The translations under genes and the position numbers were made by a program. The notes beneath the pieces were generated by a model. The model saw nothing but the letters and a program-made list of their open reading frames with translations. It was not told the origin of the DNA and ran no database searches. Shown here piece by piece: positions 20,028 to 23,588 of a DNA stretch of 23,588 nucleotides; positions within the stretch are counted from its first letter, which is position 1; the number at the start of each line of letters is the position of its first letter. The DNA lies in assembly GCA_910585875.1 (NCBI GenBank), contig CAJUIK010000026.1:1-23588 (forward strand). Reading direction: 5' to 3'. This DNA is from an uncultured Eubacteriales bacterium (GTDB taxonomy: Bacteria > Bacillota > Clostridia > Oscillospirales > Butyricicoccaceae).

Positions 20028-20041
20028 ACAAAGCGCTTTGT
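20028..20041. repeat. Perfect 14-base palindrome
   Basis: ACAAAGCGCTTTGT directly after the ytaF-like stop and 23 bases before the -35 of the next gene. It may be an operator or a minor terminator; nothing else supports either. Confidence 0.35.
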
Positions 20042-20063
20042 CAAATCTTCAGAATTTTTATCA

Positions 20064-20092
20064 TTGATTTTGCCCTCAAAATAGCGTATCAT
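20064..20092 (+). promoter_or_regulatory. Promoter of the SLH-M13 peptidase gene
   Basis: -35 TTGATT (20064-20069), 17-base spacer, -10 TATCAT (20087-20092); it has the same -10 as the big SLH gene at 7144-7149. Confidence 0.6.
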
Positions 20093-20140
20093 GCAAAGCA
20101 GAATGGGTAAACTGAAATCGAAAAAGGAGGAAATTTGAAC

Positions 20141-22474
20141 ATGAACCAGAGAAGATGGGCGGCGGCGCTGCTGGCCGCCGTTTTGGTCTTCACTCTATTC
20201 TGCCCCGCCTTGGCGGCGGAAGGGAGCCGTGGGCTGACGAGAGGCCAGGTTGTGGAAACCCTGCTGGCCGCGGCGGACGATTACAGCCCCGATTTAAAAA
20301 AAGAGGATATCATCCGCGGAGACGGCGGCGGCCTGCACGAGGATCGGCCGGTCACCCGGGCCGAAGCCATGGTTATGCTCAGCCGGGCGTTCGGCCCTCT
20401 GCCGGAGCCCAAGGGCGACGCCCGGCGGTCGGGCTATGCCGGCGCTTCTTTTGAGGACGTCCCGGCTTGGGCCGGGCCGGAGATCGGCCGGCTGACGGAG
20501 GCGGGCGTTTTGGCCGGCGACGGACAAGGCAGGCTGAACCCCGGCAGCCTGGTGACGGAGGAGCAACTGGATTTGATGATCCGCCGGGTCTGGGCCCTGA
20601 AAGGCAGCAATTTGAAAGACGATTACTATGCCGCCGTCAACAAACAATGGCTGGAAAGCAGCCAGATCCCCGCCGGCGAGGCGGCCAACGGCGCAATGTA
20701 CGAGATGACGGCCAAAATCAACGGCCAAGTGATGGAGATTATCCAACAGGCGGCTCAGAACAAAGACGCCGCCGGAAACGAACAGAAAATCGGCGCCCTT
20801 TACCGGGGCGTCTTGGCCGTCAAACAGGGCCAGGTGGAGGATCTGAGCCCGCTGAAGCCCTATCTGCAAAAGATCGGCGAGGCCAAAGACATGACGGAGC
20901 TGGCGCAAACGGCCAATCTGCTCAGCCGGGAGCTGGGCCTGCGGCCTTTGGGCGGTTTTTCCCTGACGGTGGATTTCAAGGACAGCAGTCGATATATGCT
21001 GCAATTCAGCGCCCTGAGCGCGGACCTGCCCAAAGAATATTTCAGCGTCGGCGGCCCGGTGACGGACAGCTATCGCCAGGCGCTGGCCGAGCTGCTGAAG
21101 CTGGGCGGCGCCGGCGAAGAGCAAGCTCAGGCCGGCGCTCAGCGCCTTATGGAGCTGGAGCGGCAGTTGGCGGAAGCGACCATGAACGTGGAAGACAGCT
21201 CTGATGTGGACAAGATCTACAACCTTTATACCATGGACCAGCTTCAGGCGCTGTTTCCCGCCCTGGATTTGGCCGAGATGCTGGAAGCCGACGGCCTGAA
21301 GCCCGAAGAAAAGATTCTGGTATCCGACCCGGGCCTGCTGGAAGCCGCCGCCCTCTGGTATACCGACGAAAACCTGGAGATGATGAAGGACTGGGTTCGC
21401 CTGGCTCTGATCCAGGGCTACGGCCCTACGCTAAGCGGCAAGGCGGACCAGATCAACGCCCAATTCCAGCAGGTTTTCTACGGCGTGGACGGTAGCAAGA
21501 GCCCGGAGGAACAGGCGTCTCTGATTGTTCAGCAGCTGCTGGGCAACCAAATCGGCCAGATTTATGTCCAGCGTCATTTCTCACCCAAGGCCAAAGAGGA
21601 CGTGACAACCATGGTGAAGGAATTCGTTCAGGTCTATCAAGATCGGATTCGCAAGCTGGATTGGATGAGCCCCGCTACCAAAGAAAAGGCTCTTCACAAG
21701 CTGGACACGATGACGATCAAAATCGGCTACCCGGATAGCTGGGACAGTTATCTGGACGACATGGCGTTTACAGACAGCTATTATGAAAACGCCTTGGCCA
21801 TGACCAAGGCCTCCTGGGCCTGGCAAGCCTCCTGCCAAGGCAAGCCGGCGGACAAAAGCCTTTGGGCCATGACGGCCTATACCGTCAACGCCTATTATAA
21901 CGCCGCCGCCAATGAAATCGTTTTCCCGGCAGGTATTCTGCAAGCGCCGTTTTACGATGTGAACGCCCCGCGAGAGCAGAATCTAGGCGGTATCGGCGTG
22001 GTGATCGCCCATGAAATCACCCATAGCTTCGACAACAACGGCGCCAAATTCGACGAAAAGGGCAACGCCGCCAACTGGTGGCAGCCGGAGGATTACCAGC
22101 GCTTCCAGCAGCTGTGCGAAAAAGTGCGGCAGGTTTACGACGGCCCGGAGGCCGCCCCTGGTTTCGCCAACAACGGCGCTCAGACCCTCAGCGAAAACAT
22201 TGCCGATCTGGGCGGCATGGCCTGTGTGTTGGAAACAGCCAAAAGCCTGGAGACCCCGGATTATAATCTGCTGTTTTCCAGCATGGCCCGGTGCTGGACC
22301 CTGACTTCTGGCCGGGATTACCTGCAAATGCTGGCCAATATGGACGTTCACAGCTTCAACAAAGTGCGAGTCAACCGCACCATACAGAATTTTGAAGAAT
22401 TTTACCAGGCCTATGAAATCGGCCCCGGCGACGGAATGTATTTGCCGCCCCAGGATCGGGTCCAGATCTGGTAG
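20141..22474 (+). CDS. SLH-anchored M13-family (PepO/neprilysin-like) metallopeptidase
   Basis: 777-residue exported zinc peptidase. Signal peptide 1-26 (ends ALAAEG); two SLH-like repeats (about 30-85 with PVTRAEAMVMLSRAF; about 104-155 with FEDVPAWAGPEIGRL), then an M13 domain (about 160-777). Catalytic features are intact: HEITH at 624-628 (zinc His624/His628, catalytic Glu625), third ligand Glu685 in ENIADLGGM with Asp689, and the substrate-holding NAYY motif about 40 residues upstream of HEITH. The C-terminus ends RVQIW where many members have a C-x-x-W ending. I chose ATG 20141 over TTG 20135 because AAGGAGG (20124-20130) is better spaced. M13 peptidases cleave oligopeptides; the SLH part suggests display on the wall. 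The HAD gene follows 24 bases later, likely in the same transcript. Confidence 0.92.
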   Translation: MNQRRWAAALLAAVLVFTLFCPALAAEGSRGLTRGQVVETLLAAADDYSPDLKKEDIIRGDGGGLHEDRPVTRAEAMVMLSRAFGPLPEPKGDARRSGYAGASFEDVPAWAGPEIGRLTEAGVLAGDGQGRLNPGSLVTEEQLDLMIRRVWALKGSNLKDDYYAAVNKQWLESSQIPAGEAANGAMYEMTAKINGQVMEIIQQAAQNKDAAGNEQKIGALYRGVLAVKQGQVEDLSPLKPYLQKIGEAKDMTELAQTANLLSRELGLRPLGGFSLTVDFKDSSRYMLQFSALSADLPKEYFSVGGPVTDSYRQALAELLKLGGAGEEQAQAGAQRLMELERQLAEATMNVEDSSDVDKIYNLYTMDQLQALFPALDLAEMLEADGLKPEEKILVSDPGLLEAAALWYTDENLEMMKDWVRLALIQGYGPTLSGKADQINAQFQQVFYGVDGSKSPEEQASLIVQQLLGNQIGQIYVQRHFSPKAKEDVTTMVKEFVQVYQDRIRKLDWMSPATKEKALHKLDTMTIKIGYPDSWDSYLDDMAFTDSYYENALAMTKASWAWQASCQGKPADKSLWAMTAYTVNAYYNAAANEIVFPAGILQAPFYDVNAPREQNLGGIGVVIAHEITHSFDNNGAKFDEKGNAANWWQPEDYQRFQQLCEKVRQVYDGPEAAPGFANNGAQTLSENIADLGGMACVLETAKSLETPDYNLLFSSMARCWTLTSGRDYLQMLANMDVHSFNKVRVNRTIQNFEEFYQAYEIGPGDGMYLPPQDRVQIW

Positions 22475-22498
22475 AGCGGTGGAAAAGGAGAAAACAGG

Positions 22499-23152
22499 AT
22501 GAAAACAGACGGCGTTATCTTCGACCTGGACGGTACGCTGTGGGACGCCACAAAGCAAATCTGCTTGGCTTGGAACCGAGTGATCAGCAGCCGCCCGGGA
22601 CTCCGCCCGCCGCTGACAGCCCAGGAGCTGGAAAGCTATATGGGCCTGCCCATGGACGAGATCAGCCGGCGGATGTTCCCCGACCAGAGCCCCCAAAGCC
22701 AGGCGGCGCTGCTGGAGGAATGCTGCCAGGAGGAACACCGGGCTCTGGCCCGGCAAGGGGGCAGGCTGTACCCAGAGCTGGAGAGGACGCTGGCCGCCCT
22801 CTCCGCCTGGGCGCCTCTTTTTATCGTCAGCAACTGCGAGGACGGATACATCCAATGCTTTTTCCAGGCCAGCGGCTTGGGAAACTATTTTAAGGATTTC
22901 GAGTGCTTCGGCGCCACAGGCTTGCCAAAAGGAGAAAACAACAAGAGGATTGTGGCCCGCAACGGCCTGCGCAGCCCGGTATACATAGGCGACACAGCCG
23001 GCGACCAGCAGGCCGCCGGCGAGGCGGGGATTCCCTTCGTCTTCGCCCGTTATGGCTTTGGGCAAGCGCAGGGCCGCTGCGAGGCTATCGACTCCCCGGC
23101 TCAGCTGCTGGATCTTCTTGAGCCACTGGAGAGCGAGGGAGAAGGATGCTGA
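22499..23152 (+). CDS. HAD-superfamily phosphatase (phosphoglycolate phosphatase-like)
   Basis: 217-residue cytoplasmic hydrolase of the haloacid dehalogenase superfamily, subfamily I with a helical cap (about 15-85). The motifs are all present: motif I FDLDGTLWD (nucleophile Asp9, acid Asp11), motif II IVSNC, motif III Lys144 in LPKGEN, motif IV YIGDTAGD (Asp165, Asp169). AAAAGGAG lies 8 bases before the ATG. The substrate cannot be read from sequence; phosphoglycolate or another small phosphoester is the usual guess. It sits 24 bases after the M13 peptidase gene. Downstream is the edge of an insertion element; the hairpin at 23295-23330 could also stop its transcript. Confidence 0.88.
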   Translation: MKTDGVIFDLDGTLWDATKQICLAWNRVISSRPGLRPPLTAQELESYMGLPMDEISRRMFPDQSPQSQAALLEECCQEEHRALARQGGRLYPELERTLAALSAWAPLFIVSNCEDGYIQCFFQASGLGNYFKDFECFGATGLPKGENNKRIVARNGLRSPVYIGDTAGDQQAAGEAGIPFVFARYGFGQAQGRCEAIDSPAQLLDLLEPLESEGEGC

Positions 23153-23203
23153 CAAAACCAGTTCACGGTTAGACGGATTTTCATTTGGAGAGGTGTGGGA
23201 CGT

Positions 23204-23281
23204 ATGGGCTCAGTTACATCTGTTGGCTCGAAAAACTCACTTGTCCCATACTATGCGCTTGCGTACATCATGAAGGTTTGA
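23204..23281 (+). CDS. Possible 25-residue peptide
   Basis: ATG 23204 with GGAGAGG about 10 bases upstream; the peptide starts MGSVTSVGSKN and ends AYIMKV. It lies between the HAD gene and the insertion-element hairpin. It has no recognised family and the region may simply be element-flanking sequence. Low confidence. Confidence 0.2.
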   Translation: MGSVTSVGSKNSLVPYYALAYIMKV

Positions 23282-23294
23282 CCAAATAAAGCAA

Positions 23295-23330
23295 CGGCTT
23301 ACCCCCAGCCTTTAGGCAGGGGGTAAGCCG
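23295..23330. repeat. Long hairpin at the left end of an IS200/IS605-type element
   Basis: Arms 23295-23306 and 23319-23330 (CGGCTTACCCCC / GGGGGTAAGCCG) with an inner GCC/GGC helix and TTTA loop. Subterminal hairpins of this sort lie at the ends of IS200/IS605 elements and are bound by TnpA; the tnpB start 54 bases later supports this reading. A terminator for the HAD gene is the alternative. Confidence 0.55.
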
Positions 23331-23383
23331 CGTTCGGCGTTCCGTTTTAGTAGGTTTTGTGATAAAATATATGTGGTGATTTT

Positions 23384-23588
23384 ATGGAATACAGCTAAAA
23401 GTTCCGCATCTATCCAAATAAGGAACAGGAAAATTTGATACAGCGCACATTTGGCTGCCGCCGGTTTGTGTTCAACTATTTTTTAGCCGAACGGATGGAG
23501 CAATACAAGCAAACCGGAAAATCACGCACACGGTTTCAGCAGGACAAGTCTCTGACTGCACTGAAAAAAGAACTGGAATGGCTGTGAG
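23384..23588 (+). pseudogene. tnpB: tnpB (IS200/IS605 family) 5' part with in-frame stops
   Basis: TnpB is the RNA-guided nuclease/accessory protein of IS200/IS605 elements. The frame from ATG 23384 reads MEYS, then TAA (23396-23398), then KFRIYPNKEQENLIQ, GCRRFVFNYFLAERMEQYK and LKKELEWL, an unmistakable TnpB N-terminus, then TGA (23585-23587) where the family continues. The TAA replaces the residue that is usually Tyr (or another aromatic) before K/R-FRIYPN. With two stops in 67 codons this copy is broken, unless translation starts downstream, which the second stop also defeats. The rest of the gene, including the nuclease domain and any guide-RNA region, lies beyond the window. Coding similarity is otherwise intact, so decay is recent. 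Confidence 0.85.

Noticed and set aside
21983..23155. 390-residue minus-strand frame opposite the M13 and HAD genes
   Set aside because: It spans two well-supported + strand genes and their junction; no domain recognised.
23052..23273. 73-residue frame over the end of the HAD gene
   Set aside because: It begins inside the HAD coding sequence in another frame and has no ribosome site; only the separate 25-residue frame at 23204 has some support.

Overview
The window looks like a chromosomal segment of a GC-rich, probably spore-forming member of the Clostridia (Oscillospirales-like Firmicutes). The evidence is the gene order topA-trmFO-plsX-acpP-rnc, strong sigma-A type promoters with purine-rich Shine-Dalgarno sites, SLH-domain surface proteins, a copper-amine-oxidase-like (stalk) domain joined to an amidase, a YtaF-like sporulation membrane protein and a SpoIIIE/FtsK translocase. 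Every protein-coding gene of ordinary size is on the + strand. The taxon is inferred from gene content and was not tested.

Layout. (1) 1-6533 is a tightly packed housekeeping block: topA (5' end cut off), trmFO, plsX, acpP (own promoter), rnc and an Elp3-like radical SAM gene. Several neighbours share ATGA stop/start overlaps. (2) 6534-7220 and 10155-11245 flank one large, AT-richer S-layer-like gene (7221-10154). Both flanks are filled with copies of a small type I toxin-antitoxin module: a 28-30 residue membrane peptide beginning MYVTY, opposed by a small antisense RNA with a near-consensus promoter. I count three complete modules (one left, two right) and three extra antitoxin genes whose toxin has been cut to its last 8-9 codons (one left, two right). 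The two flanks are mirror images: toxins point toward the S-layer gene and antitoxins point away. This is the most interesting part of the window. (3) 11280-14454 holds a candidate small RNA and ftsK/spoIIIE. (4) 14649-19161 is a cell-envelope group: a lipoprotein, a secreted Amidase_3 with stalk-like repeats, a membrane-anchored Amidase_2, and an exported double-rhodanese-LysM protein. The 554-base gap 15231-15784 contains a row of hairpins that reads best as a minus-strand structured RNA. (5) 19385-23152 holds ytaF-like, an SLH-M13 metallopeptidase fusion and a HAD phosphatase. (6) 23290-23588 is the left part of an IS200/IS605-type element with a tnpB start region broken by two in-frame stops.

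How the parts fit: the first block serves DNA topology, tRNA methylation and phospholipid/fatty-acid synthesis. From 7221 on most products act at or outside the membrane (S-layer, peptidoglycan hydrolases, wall-binding and surface peptidase), so the toxin-antitoxin array sits at the junction between a conserved housekeeping operon and an envelope region.
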